This document shows, piece after piece, positions 36,091 to 46,269 of a DNA stretch of 64,000 bases; position 1 is the stretch's first letter, and each line of letters starts with the position of its first letter. The stretch covers positions 1 through 64,000 of the forward strand of contig CAZEER010000003.1 in assembly GCA_964511215.1 (NCBI GenBank), written 5' to 3'. This DNA is from CAZEER01 sp964511215 (lineage in GTDB: Bacteria > Fidelibacterota > Marinisomatia > Marinisomatales > UBA1611). The notes under the pieces were generated by a model. That model was not told where the DNA came from and searched no databases. It saw nothing but the letters and a program-made list of their open reading frames with translations. A program made the position numbers and the translations under genes.

Positions 36091-36989
36091 AAATTAAACC
36101 TGTCACCTTCTCGAGCGACATTGAATCTGTTTGATCTAATTATTTTTGAAGCTGCACCATTTTTCACTATTGCGGGGTTGGAGTGATTAAAATGAATAAA
36201 ATGAATTTTATTTCTATTTTTTGTATTCAACATTTTTAATGTTTCTATTGTTTCAATAATAAAAGGATGAGGTATTTCACTCATATCTCTATTGGGTAAT
36301 TCATCTTGAGAATAAAAGGTTCCATCAAGAAGTGCAAAATCTGTATTTAAAACAATTTGAAAAATGTCTTGGTCCCATTTTTCCCATTTATCTATATCAG
36401 GTATATAAATTAGTGATTTAGCATCGCTCATGATCCTATAGCCAACAGTCTCTGAATATTCATCCCTATGGGGTACCAGAAAAGGTTCAATAAATAACTG
36501 ATCACTAAGTTTTATTTCTCGATTATTTTGGATATGAGAGATCGTAATATTATTAAGAGAAATTAGTTGGTTCCATGGTCCATTATTTTTAAGAAATTTT
36601 CCCATTTTCGGCATGACATATACAGGGATATTTTTTGCCCCCATGACTTCCCGCCCAAGATGTAATAAACCTGTATAGTGTCCCATATGTGCGTGAGTTA
36701 AGAATATACCTGATAATTCACTATCATGGGATTTTTTTAGAATTCTTGTTTGGTATGCAAAATCTGGAGTAGCATCAATGATCCAACTTTTGTTATTGCG
36801 TGGGTCAACAATTCCAATGCAAGAGACCTTTTCTTTTAGACCTGATTCCCAAAGATTTTGGCAACAATGTTTTTCACATCCTGCGTGAGGAAAACCACCA
36901 TCTTGAGCAATGCCAAGGACTACTATGTAAGGAGTCTCTCTTGAATATAAAAAACCAATAATCAGTAATATGAATAAAAAGAGTTTCAT
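36087..36989 (-). CDS. Exported PqqB-like metallo-beta-lactamase-fold hydrolase
   Basis: A 300-residue protein with a signal peptide (about 1-16). The metal motif is THAHMGHYTG (HxHxxH, with M in place of the usual D), followed by His in VPHRDEYS, Asp in IPDIDKW and the final His in IHFNHSNP. Opening with VLGIAQDGGFPHAGC is characteristic of PqqB-like MBL proteins. No other pqq genes are present, so a PQQ role is not supported. It overlaps genes on both sides by four bases. Confidence 0.82.
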   Translation of the reverse strand: MKLFLFILLIIGFLYSRETPYIVVLGIAQDGGFPHAGCEKHCCQNLWESGLKEKVSCIGIVDPRNNKSWIIDATPDFAYQTRILKKSHDSELSGIFLTHAHMGHYTGLLHLGREVMGAKNIPVYVMPKMGKFLKNNGPWNQLISLNNITISHIQNNREIKLSDQLFIEPFLVPHRDEYSETVGYRIMSDAKSLIYIPDIDKWEKWDQDIFQIVLNTDFALLDGTFYSQDELPNRDMSEIPHPFIIETIETLKMLNTKNRNKIHFIHFNHSNPAIVKNGAASKIIRSNRFNVAREGDRFNL

Positions 36990-38104
36990 AACTTTATTTG
37001 AATTTTTCTCCTATACATCCAATATAAAACAAACCAGAATCCTACTACATGTGTCAGCGCAAAAAGTAAAGATCCATTTAAGTCGTCTCCAGCTAGAGGA
37101 ACAAAAATTGTTTTATAGAGATAATTGTGTGCACTGGTCATCTCTCCATCTAGGTTTAAATTTTTATAGAAACCAATCGTTTTTGCCCATAAGCCTGCCA
37201 AGATAAAAAGAAAGATTGAATTTGTACCAAATACTTCGAAAACCCAGAATGGTTTTTTCCAGAGTTTTATATCAATCAAAAATGTAAGTCCTGCTAAAAT
37301 TATTGCTCCGATTCCTCCTGTGAATAAAACATAAGAACTAGTCCATAATGGTTTATTTATAGGGAAGATAAATCCCCAGACGTATCCAGTAATAAGCAGT
37401 ATAAAGCCAAAAATAGTCATTCGTTTTGCACAATCTGTATAATTTTTGGTTGTATGAAGCATCCCACCCATTAGATAACCAATAATCACAGTGCCGATTG
37501 ATGGGATTGTACTTAGCAACCCTTCAGGATCAAAACGAATTCCAAATCCATTCCAAAGATGCTGCTTACCTAAAATGAAAATATCAATCTTTCGTGCCAG
37601 ATTTGTTTCAAGGCTGTAAACCTGACCAGTACCACCTAACCACATTAATCCCCAATAAAATAATAGAATCCCTGTTAATATTTTAGTCAATTGTCTAAAG
37701 TCATACCTAATGATTAGACATGCACTCAGACCATATGCAAGTGCAATACGCTGCAGTACACCCATTATTCTAAATGTTGACCAGTCCCAATCTTGGCGAA
37801 TAAAAGGGTATGCTTGAAGCAAAATACCTGCAGTGAAAATTGAAAATGTTCTCCAGAATATATGTTTATAAAATTGTTTTGACGGGAAATAATGCCACTT
37901 AACAAAAGCAAATCTCATGGAAGACCCAACCAGAAAAAGGAAGAATGGAAAAACTAAATCAGTAAGAGTACAACCATTCCATTTGGCATGTAACAGAGGT
38001 GCATAGACGTGTCCCCAACTACCGGGATTATTTACAATAATCATCAAGGATATAGTAATGCCTCTAAAAATATCAATTGAATAAATTCGTCTTGGTTTTG
38101 ACAT
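36986..38104 (-). CDS. NagX/HGSNAT-like membrane acyltransferase (DUF5009 type)
   Basis: A 372-residue membrane protein. I chose ATG 38104: upstream in-frame sequence reads inside the symporter gene and is not a plausible leader, and 38104 lies two bases after the symporter stop. It begins RRIYSIDIFRGITISLMIIVNNPG; the D-x-x-RG and N motifs, with an LTDLVFPFFLFLVGSSM helix, are typical of the heparan-alpha-glucosaminide N-acetyltransferase-like family. In bacteria these lie in GlcNAc/chitin loci and probably modify imported amino sugars. Confidence 0.88.
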   Translation of the reverse strand: MSKPRRIYSIDIFRGITISLMIIVNNPGSWGHVYAPLLHAKWNGCTLTDLVFPFFLFLVGSSMRFAFVKWHYFPSKQFYKHIFWRTFSIFTAGILLQAYPFIRQDWDWSTFRIMGVLQRIALAYGLSACLIIRYDFRQLTKILTGILLFYWGLMWLGGTGQVYSLETNLARKIDIFILGKQHLWNGFGIRFDPEGLLSTIPSIGTVIIGYLMGGMLHTTKNYTDCAKRMTIFGFILLITGYVWGFIFPINKPLWTSSYVLFTGGIGAIILAGLTFLIDIKLWKKPFWVFEVFGTNSIFLFILAGLWAKTIGFYKNLNLDGEMTSAHNYLYKTIFVPLAGDDLNGSLLFALTHVVGFWFVLYWMYRRKIQIKL

Positions 38105-38106
38105 AT

Positions 38107-39939
38107 TTAGTGAAGTTTTGATAGGCTTCTGTTCCAGATTAAATAAGAACCTATTAATGCAGCACCTAATAGCAAGACAGCATTTCCAAAGTTTTTGAAA
38201 ATTAAGTTCCCTATTCCAAATGTGAATCCATATATCATCAATATACCGGCAATCCATTGGAGCAAGAATCCATTACTTACTGGTTGGAGTGTATGTTTAA
38301 AGTCTTTTATAACAGGTTTCCACCATCCGCCAGGTTGAACTTTATCATAAAATAATTGTAGTTGATCTAATGGCTCGGGCTTTGTCATAAGAGTAGCAGT
38401 TATCCATGTTATAACAGCAAGCGGTACAATAATCATTAGCTTATGATGCACCTGTAGACTGATATTAAATAATACTGGAGCAGATCCAAAAAGTGAATAT
38501 TCACTCCCATCTGCAATTGTTTGAAAATATGCAATAATTTCTAATGTGCTTGTTATGATTATTGATGTACCAAGTGCTGTAATCTCACTCCACGCATTTA
38601 TACGCCACCAAAACCAACGTAGGATTAGTACTAGGCCTATTCCTGCACCCATTGAAAAAATAAATTCCCATGCTTTTGAGATACTCTGCATTTTTAATGC
38701 AGTAAATGCTGAAAGGATCATAAGAATCACCGTAATGATTTTTCCTACAATAACATAATGGTTCTCAGATTCATTAGGTTTAAAAAATCTTTTGTATACA
38801 TCATTTATAAGGTAAGACGCCCCCCAATTTAAATGAGTATCAATCGTAGACATGAAGGCTGCAAGAAAAGAAACAATAAGAATTCCTTTAAGACCTGGGC
38901 CAAGGAGCGCATTCATGACAAGCGGATACCCTGCTTTCACTCCAAGTTCTGAATATGATTCAGGTATTAAAGGGAACATCGTGATTGAGACAACTGCTAC
39001 GATGATCCATGGCCAAACTCGCAGGGCATAATGTGCAAGATTATACCAAAGAGTGGCCAATAATGCATGATGCTCATTTTTTGCCGATGACATTCTTTGA
39101 ATAATATATCCTCCACCATCTGTTCCATGATGACTCCACCACATAATTGTAATAAAAATTAGAAATTTTGAGAAAGGAGACTCCCAGAAAATTGATGTAG
39201 AAATATTTGAATCTGGTATAGGCGGAATAAATTTTAAAGTGTTATCATGTACAATACCTGTATCTTGGAGCATCGATAATTTGCTTAGTAATGAGTCCAT
39301 TCCACCAATATGATTTAGTGCAATTATTGCAAGTGCAATAGAACCAAACATTGCTATAAAGAATTGGACAAGGTCAGTTATAACTACACCCCAGAATCCA
39401 GATAAAATAGCATATACGAGAGCAATTACAACGCAGATCCATACTGCATTCCATTTATCCATATTAAGCATAACGGATACAACTGAAGCCATTGCATTGA
39501 TCACCCAGCCCATCACAATGAAATTATAAAGAATAGAGAAGTATCCTGCCTTAAATGCTCTGAGAAAGGCAGCTGGTTTACCACTATATCTTATTTCTAA
39601 TAATTCATTGTCCGTCAATACTTCTGCCCGGCGCCATAATCGAGAAAATAGAAAAACCCCCAATAATGAACCCATGAGCAAATTCCACCAAAACCAATTC
39701 TGCCAAATACCTGATCCGCGGACAAATTCAGTTATGGCAAGAGGAGTATCGGCAGCGAATGTTGTTGCAACCATAGATGTACCAACAATCCACCATGGAA
39801 GTGAACGACCTGAAAGAAAATATTCTTCTGTATTTGAGGCAGCCCTTTTAGAGAAATATATCCCAACTCCTAATGAAAAAATTATGTAGGAGATAATTAT
39901 TGTCCAGTCAATCCAATGAAGTGATACAGATTCAATCAT
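38107..39939 (-). CDS. Sodium:solute symporter (SSS family)
   Basis: A 610-residue symporter with about 14 helices. EEYFLSGRSLPWW and AADTPLAITEFVRG in the first helices, and STIDTHLNWGASYLINDVYKRF in the helix 8 region, match SSS proteins and mark the sodium-site Ser/Thr. Its place between NagX and SpoIID genes points to an amino-sugar or muropeptide substrate (inference). It overlaps the SpoIID gene by eight bases. Confidence 0.9.
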   Translation of the reverse strand: MIESVSLHWIDWTIIISYIIFSLGVGIYFSKRAASNTEEYFLSGRSLPWWIVGTSMVATTFAADTPLAITEFVRGSGIWQNWFWWNLLMGSLLGVFLFSRLWRRAEVLTDNELLEIRYSGKPAAFLRAFKAGYFSILYNFIVMGWVINAMASVVSVMLNMDKWNAVWICVVIALVYAILSGFWGVVITDLVQFFIAMFGSIALAIIALNHIGGMDSLLSKLSMLQDTGIVHDNTLKFIPPIPDSNISTSIFWESPFSKFLIFITIMWWSHHGTDGGGYIIQRMSSAKNEHHALLATLWYNLAHYALRVWPWIIVAVVSITMFPLIPESYSELGVKAGYPLVMNALLGPGLKGILIVSFLAAFMSTIDTHLNWGASYLINDVYKRFFKPNESENHYVIVGKIITVILMILSAFTALKMQSISKAWEFIFSMGAGIGLVLILRWFWWRINAWSEITALGTSIIITSTLEIIAYFQTIADGSEYSLFGSAPVLFNISLQVHHKLMIIVPLAVITWITATLMTKPEPLDQLQLFYDKVQPGGWWKPVIKDFKHTLQPVSNGFLLQWIAGILMIYGFTFGIGNLIFKNFGNAVLLLGAALIGSYLIWNRSLSKLH

Positions 39940-41188
39940 AAAGTTTTTTTAGAGTTGTAGATAAAAAATAATGTGATAAAATTTTTTTAGTAGATTTATT
40001 TTGTAACGCCATTACCAATGCCCCAATCTGGCAGAGACCTACTCCATGCCCCCAGCCTGCTCCTTTTAACGTTATTGAATCTAAATTATTATTTGTATCC
40101 AAATTTGGAATAGTTATAAATGCAGAACTATATAAAAATTTATTATGTAGAACTCTTCTGATTTCATATTCACTCACAATGATTGCTTTATAAGGTTTAG
40201 TATTTTTAATTCCTTCAATCTTTAATTTTATTATTCTTCCAGAAACCCCACGTTTTAAGGCTTTTATTGATAAAATTGAATCAAATGCAATTCCTAATTT
40301 TTTATAGATCATTTCTTTTAATTCAATTATAGAATAAGTGAATTCCCAACGAAAATAGTCACCCTTTTTATCTACGACTCCAATATATTTTTTCAAATTG
40401 TTATTACTAATGTATTTATTACTGCAATAACATTCAGGATAAGTTTTCATCCAATGTTCAAGGTCATTAATTTTATTAAAATCTGGTAAATCAATTTTTT
40501 CACTATCAGGAATTCCACGCAAATAGGGTTTAGGTTTTTCATCCCAAACGTTTTCATTGTTTTCTGATATACCACCACATGATTTTGAATATCGAGTATC
40601 ACAAATTTTATTATTAAAAATTAAGAATTGGCCACGAGTCATTTCTACTGAAGACTTAGACGCTTGTGTTAAGTTCTTTATGCCTTGATAACGTTGACAG
40701 CAATCATCATTGCATGCATCAATACCAAGAGCAGCATGTTTTTGCTCTGCTGCAGCTACAATCCATGATCTTGCTGCGATTGTTTGTGCTTTTAGTAATG
40801 CGGGTGGACATGCATTGCTCATTTCTGATATAGCGACACACATTAAATACATTTCTAATTTAATTTCATTCACTACAAATAGAGAATTACTTCTATTTGA
40901 GATAAATAAATTACCAGGAACTTGTATAGTAATATTTTTTTCCCAATGAAATCCACGTCCAGTAGGAACCGGATGAATCAGAAAATATAAATTATGTGTT
41001 GATTGTTTTAGTTTAAAATTTTTTAAGTGCTTATTATTAACGATAAGGTGTGTATCTGCTGCAGTTATAGAATATTTTTTCTTTTTATTCTGTGTACTTA
41101 TCTCTAGTGAATTTTGTTTATCACTGGGAAGGACTATGCCAATTGAGATTGTTGGCTCTTTCTTTGGAATCTCGCCACTTGTTAACAT
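39932..41188 (-). CDS. SpoIID/LytB-domain protein, no signal peptide
   Basis: A 418-residue protein. The SpoIID core is clear: EMYLMCVAISEMS...CPPALLKAQTIAARSW, then SCGG, and GAGWGHGVGLCQIGAL near the end. The family includes lytic transglycosylases acting on peptidoglycan lacking stem peptides. It carries extra Cys clusters (DACNDDCCQRYQG, YPECYCSNK). No signal peptide or membrane helix is visible, so it is probably cytosolic and acts on imported muropeptides, fitting the neighbouring kinase and NagZ. It overlaps the kinase gene by seven bases. Confidence 0.85.
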   Translation of the reverse strand: MLTSGEIPKKEPTISIGIVLPSDKQNSLEISTQNKKKKYSITAADTHLIVNNKHLKNFKLKQSTHNLYFLIHPVPTGRGFHWEKNITIQVPGNLFISNRSNSLFVVNEIKLEMYLMCVAISEMSNACPPALLKAQTIAARSWIVAAAEQKHAALGIDACNDDCCQRYQGIKNLTQASKSSVEMTRGQFLIFNNKICDTRYSKSCGGISENNENVWDEKPKPYLRGIPDSEKIDLPDFNKINDLEHWMKTYPECYCSNKYISNNNLKKYIGVVDKKGDYFRWEFTYSIIELKEMIYKKLGIAFDSILSIKALKRGVSGRIIKLKIEGIKNTKPYKAIIVSEYEIRRVLHNKFLYSSAFITIPNLDTNNNLDSITLKGAGWGHGVGLCQIGALVMALQNKSTKKILSHYFLSTTLKKLYD

Positions 41189-42120
41189 AATACTTTCCAG
41201 GCAGCACCCAATGCTGCCGTCCTTCTATCAGAAGAGAAATCAATAATTAAATCTGTACAATTCATAAACATTTTCCCTAATCTGTTATTGTCATTTAATA
41301 GAAAATGGCCAAGTCTCTGGCCTATAACTATTTTTTCAATTGATTCATTATTTTTTTGAAAAAACTTAATTCGGTCATCTACTAGGAATGAAAATGCTTC
41401 TAATACATTTTCAACAATATCAAAAAATTGATTTGATCTAGATAGTTCAGACAGCGTTCTATATTTAGTGTTGTAAGTTAGATTGTACTTTTTGATTATA
41501 CCTGATGGAGAGAGCCATGATTCTACAGAGTCACCAGATGGAAGAGTTAATTCCCACGAACGTTTAGGACTAGAATTATGGTTAAAGTCAATCATTTCAC
41601 CATTAAGAACTAATCCATCTGCTATTCCTGTTCCGCCACCAATATAGATACCATTATTAATATTTTTCATTTTTCCTATAGTTGACTTCCACTCTCCCAT
41701 AACACAGCAATCTGAATCATTATAAATAGTATTGACAGCATCTAGGCGATTTACCATATTGATAATTCTTGGACCATTTGCTAATACTACGATATCATTT
41801 TTATTTTTTATTCCTGGAAAACATAATCCAGTTTGATAACCTTGACACTGAGATAAAGCTTGTTGAATTGTTTCTATAATGATATTCCCTTGAATGATCT
41901 CAGAATTTTTGATTGATATTTTTCCAATTTTATATTCATTTCGTTGTATATCTAATGCTACTGGTAAAAAGTTTTTATCCCAGCTTGGATGATTAGAGTA
42001 AAGAAATTCTTGATAAATTTTACCTGGAGAGATGTTATTGGATTCAGGATCAAAAATTGCTGATTGGATAAGTACTTTTGTGGCACCGCAGTCAACACCC
42101 ACTAAAAGATCATTATTCAT
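41182..42120 (-). CDS. BadF/BcrA-type sugar kinase (GlcNAc or MurNAc kinase-like)
   Basis: A 312-residue ASKHA-fold kinase. The phosphate-1 motif is VGVDCGATKV, adenosine and phosphate-2 regions include YIGGGTGIADG and YNDSDCC. BadF-type members in such loci phosphorylate GlcNAc or MurNAc (family knowledge); which one cannot be decided here. It overlaps the nagZ gene by eight bases. Confidence 0.82.
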   Translation of the reverse strand: MNNDLLVGVDCGATKVLIQSAIFDPESNNISPGKIYQEFLYSNHPSWDKNFLPVALDIQRNEYKIGKISIKNSEIIQGNIIIETIQQALSQCQGYQTGLCFPGIKNKNDIVVLANGPRIINMVNRLDAVNTIYNDSDCCVMGEWKSTIGKMKNINNGIYIGGGTGIADGLVLNGEMIDFNHNSSPKRSWELTLPSGDSVESWLSPSGIIKKYNLTYNTKYRTLSELSRSNQFFDIVENVLEAFSFLVDDRIKFFQKNNESIEKIVIGQRLGHFLLNDNNRLGKMFMNCTDLIIDFSSDRRTAALGAAWKVLC

Positions 42121-43171
42121 TGATATTATATTTTAATTTGAGAGTATCAATTCTATTGATAGATTCTAATATTCTAGTTTTTTGTATCTTACCGGTATCA
42201 ATTAGATGACAAATTGTATGGATTGCTTTAGGAATGTAATCATTATCATAAATAAGATTATTTCCAAGACAAAATAGGTCAATCCCTGCATTAATCATAA
42301 GTTCAAATGTATCTTCCATACTATAGTGATCTGAAATAGCACGCATGCTAGGATCATCGCAAATAACTACGCCTTCAAAACCAAGATCAGTTTTTAACAT
42401 ATCAGATATAATCTTTTTTGATAGAGATGCAGGGTATTCAGGATCTAATTTGTTATCAAAAGCATGAGAGACCATTATTGTATCTAAATCTTTAGATTGA
42501 ATTAATTTATCAAATGGTAAAACATCTTTGACAGTCCAAGTATTTGTAATATCTGTAAACCCTTCATGAGTATCACCCGAAGCCGTTCCAAGTCCTGGGA
42601 AATGTTTACCACAGGAAATTATTCCTTTTTCTCGATGAGTACTTATAAATATTTTTGAATGTTCAACTACAGTTTTTGGGTCTTTTGAGAATGCTCTATC
42701 AGCCTCACTTATAACGGTACCATCTCCAAAATCAAGGTCTAATACTGGAGCAAAATTAAGATTAATTCCTGCCTCTGAAAGTGTTGATGCCATGGATTGT
42801 GAAAACTGTTTTGTTATGAGTGGATTATTTAATAATCCAATATGTTTCCAAGAAGGATTTTCTTCAAAACCATATATTGCTTTAAGCCTAGATGAGTTTC
42901 CACCCTCTTGGTCAACTGATATTAAAAGTGGTATTTTAGAGATATTCTGTAATTGTGATGTAAGAACTTTAATTTGCTTTGGAGATTCTATATTCCGTGT
43001 TCCTGGTTTCATTTCACTTCCACCGAGTTCAAGATCTATATCGTAAAGAATTACACCTGCAATATTATACTTATCAATATATTTTTTTATTTCAGAACCA
43101 TTTAATAGATTTTTACCACGAAACCCTGCGATAATTATTTGCCCAACAAGCTGTTCAATTGATTTTGCCAT
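42113..43171 (-). CDS. nagZ: Cytosolic GH3 beta-N-acetylglucosaminidase (NagZ-like)
   Basis: A 352-residue single-domain GH3 enzyme, the usual NagZ size. Signature motifs are SVDQEGG, CGKHFPGLGTASGDTHEG (the His/Asp dyad loop) and VICDDPSM with the nucleophile Asp. No signal peptide, so it acts on cytoplasmic GlcNAc-anhydroMurNAc or chitobiose. It starts the eight-gene minus-strand run nagZ-kinase-spoIID-symporter-NagX-MBL-SDR-bioY, almost all overlapping. Confidence 0.9.
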   Translation of the reverse strand: MAKSIEQLVGQIIIAGFRGKNLLNGSEIKKYIDKYNIAGVILYDIDLELGGSEMKPGTRNIESPKQIKVLTSQLQNISKIPLLISVDQEGGNSSRLKAIYGFEENPSWKHIGLLNNPLITKQFSQSMASTLSEAGINLNFAPVLDLDFGDGTVISEADRAFSKDPKTVVEHSKIFISTHREKGIISCGKHFPGLGTASGDTHEGFTDITNTWTVKDVLPFDKLIQSKDLDTIMVSHAFDNKLDPEYPASLSKKIISDMLKTDLGFEGVVICDDPSMRAISDHYSMEDTFELMINAGIDLFCLGNNLIYDNDYIPKAIHTICHLIDTGKIQKTRILESINRIDTLKLKYNINE

Positions 43172-43356
43172 ATATTGAAACTAATTTGAAAAATTCATAT
43201 GTCTAATAAAAAGCGTATAGATTATAAAATTTTATAAACAATTTTACGTATCTTTTTATTTATTATTTTTTATTATTTAGTTGTATAAGTTTAGTTGAAC
43301 AGATATATTTTTACTTAAGGTTGTTGATAATTATCCTAAAATATTATTATTGAATA

Positions 43357-46263
43357 ATGACTAGAAGTCATCCTACATATTTTGTCTACAGTATTATAAT
43401 TTTATTTTTTATTAGTTGCTCTCCCATGCCAAATAGTTCAAATAATTGGGCAGAAAAAACTTTAAAAAATTTATCGTTGCGTGAAAAGATTGCTCAAATG
43501 ATGATTTACCGCATGAACATGAGATTAAAAGATATTCCTGTATCCAAATGGAATGAGATAATGGATTTAATCAATTCTGATGGTATAGGTGGAGTTCATC
43601 TATGGTTTGGTGAAGCGAGTAGTTCCTTGATAATAATGAATGAAATGCAGAATGCTTCTAAAGTACCTATTATATTTGATGCTGATATTGAGTATGGACT
43701 GCACCAAAGATTCCCAATGGGAACGGAGCTTATGCCTTTAATGGCGATAGCTGCTACAGGTAATCCTAAAAATGCCTATGCAATTGGGAAAATTGTTGCT
43801 AAAGAATCAAGAGCAATCGGAGTACATTGGAATTTTTCACCTGTTGTTGATGTAAATAACAATCCTGCGAATCCAATTATTAATGTTAGATCCTTTAGTG
43901 AAGACCCCAAAATAGTTAGTCAATATGGTGTAGAATATTTAAAAGGTCTACAGGATAATGGGATGCTTGCAACTGCAAAACATTTTCCAGGGCATGGTGA
44001 TACAGAAACAGATTCACACTCTGCATTGGCAATGATTCCTAGTGATTCATCTAGAATTTGGTCAGTGGAAATACCGCCTTTTCAAGCAATGATTAATAAT
44101 GGAGTTGATGCTGTAATGATTGCCCATGTTCATGCACCAGATTACCAGCCTGATGCTTATATGCCTGCATCTATGAATTCCTTTTGGGTAAAAAATATAT
44201 TAAGAGATAGACTTGGTTTTAAGGGAGTTATAGTAACGGATGCAATGGAGATGGGTGGGATTACGAAAAATTATTCAGATGCATTTGCTTTAGTAGAAGC
44301 TGTGAAAGCGGGTTGTGATGTTATTATCCAAAATGATGATTTAATACAATCTATAGAAACTATAGAGAAAGCAGTTTTAGATGGTAGAGTTTCTGAAGAT
44401 ACAATTGATCAATCTGCTCTAAAAATGCTTAAAATGAAAGAAAAGTTAGGTATCCATTTAAGCAATAAAATAAATCTAACCAATGTTCAAGAGATTTTCA
44501 GTAATGATCAACATAAAATTGAAGCTAAAAGAATAGCTTCGGAAGTAATCACATGTGTAAAACATAATAAAAACATGCTTCCTATTAATCAGAATATTGA
44601 CTGGATTGTTATTGATATCTATGATACTGAAAATAATCACTCTATCTCACCAATTACAAAAGGGCTGAAATCCGCAGGTCTAAAAATAAAATCATTTCAA
44701 ATAGATGAGTCTGATTCAAAAAATATTTTAACTGAAATTCTAAATCAAATACCTCAAAACTCTAATGTAATTCTAAATACTTTTGTAACCTATCAAGCTT
44801 GGAAAGATAGGATTTCACTCCCTGAAAATGAATCAAATTTCATAAAAAATATATTGAAGATTACGGATAGAGTAATTTTAGGAAGTCTGGGAAATCCATA
44901 TATCATCCAAGATTTTCCTGAAATACCAGTATACTTATGTGCATATAAAAATAATTTATTAATGCAAAATGCATACATTGATGCTTTATTAGGGAAGACT
45001 ACAATTGCTGGAAAATTACCTATTACTATACCAGGGGTTTCAGATTTAAATCAAGGTATAATAATCAAAAAACAAGATAAAAAGAACTCTGTTATTTATT
45101 CTAAACCAGGAATCGAGATAAAACAAGTTATCCCATATGAAATAAATGTTAATACTGAACAATTAGTTTCACTATTAGAAGAAGCTGTGCAAAAAAGAGC
45201 ATGGGCCGGTAGTGTTTTACTTGGCTCAAAATCTGGGAAAATTTTTATTAATAAAGCATCTGGCTATCATACCTATGAAAGAAAAAGAAAAATGAGAAAG
45301 AGTGACATTTTTGATTTAGCCTCTATATCAAAAGTAATTTCAACAACCTCATGTGTAATGAAGCTTTATGATCAAAAATTAATTGATTTAGAAGATTTAG
45401 TGATTGAATATTTACCAAGATTTAAAGGTTCGCAGGAGCAGTATTTTGATCAAAAATCTAAAACCACTATTAAAAATCTTTTAACCCATACTGCTGGTTT
45501 ACCTCCATTTCGTCAGTACTTTCTCATGAAAGAGCCACCAGAAGTAATGTTAGATAGTATCTTTAATACAGAACCCATTTTCGGCTTAGAAGATACCGCA
45601 GTTTATTCCGATGTAGGGATTATTGTTCTTGGTGAAATTGTTAAAAAAGTTGGAGGTTTATCATTAGCTAAGTACGCAGATGAAAATATATTTCAATCTT
45701 TGGGAATGAATACTACATTTTATAACCCACCAAAAGAAAAATTAAATCGTATTGTTCCAACAGAAATAAATATAGAAGGAAAATTAATCAAGGGATATGT
45801 ACATGATGAAAATGCTTTTGCCTTGGGTGGAGTTGCAGGGCATGCAGGATTGTTTTCTACAACTCGGGATTTAGCTATTTTTTCACAAATGATGTTAAAT
45901 AAGGGTCTATATGGATGGAAAAGAATTTTTCAATCTGAAACTGTAGAACTTTTTACTCAATACTCGGATACCAATAAAAAAACCTCTAGGAGATTAGGAT
46001 GGGATGCCCCATCAGGGAAATCTTCGGGAGGAGTTTATTTAAGTAACTCCAGTTTTGGCCATACAGGCTTTACAGGAACAAGTCTTTGGATAGATCCAGA
46101 GAATAATGTTATTGTAATTCTGTTAACAAATGCAGTCCATCCCAGAAGAGTAAATAAAATGCCCCTTTATTTTGATTGGCGTCAAAGAATCCATTCAGCC
46201 GTTTATGAATCATTGGGTTTGGATCAGAAAAACAAAGATTTAGATTGGAGAAAAAGATGGTGA
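43357..46263 (+). CDS. Exported lipoprotein: GH3 glycosidase fused to class C beta-lactamase-like serine hydrolase
   Basis: A 968-residue lipoprotein (lipobox ISC, Cys21). The GH3 half has KHFPGHGDTETDSH and the nucleophile Asp295 in VIVTDAMEMGG, with the GH3 C-terminal domain behind. The second half is a penicillin-binding/beta-lactamase fold: Ser656-x2-Lys659 (SISK), Tyr750-Ser-Asp752 in place of YxN, and HTG near 902. This combined architecture is known in FCB bacteria. It could remove GlcNAc and cleave a peptide or ester from the same cell-wall fragment (inference). It is divergent from nagZ across 185 bases. Confidence 0.92.
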   Translation: MTRSHPTYFVYSIIILFFISCSPMPNSSNNWAEKTLKNLSLREKIAQMMIYRMNMRLKDIPVSKWNEIMDLINSDGIGGVHLWFGEASSSLIIMNEMQNASKVPIIFDADIEYGLHQRFPMGTELMPLMAIAATGNPKNAYAIGKIVAKESRAIGVHWNFSPVVDVNNNPANPIINVRSFSEDPKIVSQYGVEYLKGLQDNGMLATAKHFPGHGDTETDSHSALAMIPSDSSRIWSVEIPPFQAMINNGVDAVMIAHVHAPDYQPDAYMPASMNSFWVKNILRDRLGFKGVIVTDAMEMGGITKNYSDAFALVEAVKAGCDVIIQNDDLIQSIETIEKAVLDGRVSEDTIDQSALKMLKMKEKLGIHLSNKINLTNVQEIFSNDQHKIEAKRIASEVITCVKHNKNMLPINQNIDWIVIDIYDTENNHSISPITKGLKSAGLKIKSFQIDESDSKNILTEILNQIPQNSNVILNTFVTYQAWKDRISLPENESNFIKNILKITDRVILGSLGNPYIIQDFPEIPVYLCAYKNNLLMQNAYIDALLGKTTIAGKLPITIPGVSDLNQGIIIKKQDKKNSVIYSKPGIEIKQVIPYEINVNTEQLVSLLEEAVQKRAWAGSVLLGSKSGKIFINKASGYHTYERKRKMRKSDIFDLASISKVISTTSCVMKLYDQKLIDLEDLVIEYLPRFKGSQEQYFDQKSKTTIKNLLTHTAGLPPFRQYFLMKEPPEVMLDSIFNTEPIFGLEDTAVYSDVGIIVLGEIVKKVGGLSLAKYADENIFQSLGMNTTFYNPPKEKLNRIVPTEINIEGKLIKGYVHDENAFALGGVAGHAGLFSTTRDLAIFSQMMLNKGLYGWKRIFQSETVELFTQYSDTNKKTSRRLGWDAPSGKSSGGVYLSNSSFGHTGFTGTSLWIDPENNVIVILLTNAVHPRRVNKMPLYFDWRQRIHSAVYESLGLDQKNKDLDWRKRW

Positions 46264-46269
46264 TTTCTT

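Noticed and set aside
36087..36989. True PqqB of a PQQ pathway
   Set aside because: The protein has a signal peptide and no other pqq gene is in the window, so only the fold similarity is claimed.
38105..38257. 51-residue N-terminal extension of the NagX gene
   Set aside because: It is a shadow of the symporter's coding sequence and is not a plausible leader. ATG 38104 starts on the conserved family N-terminus.
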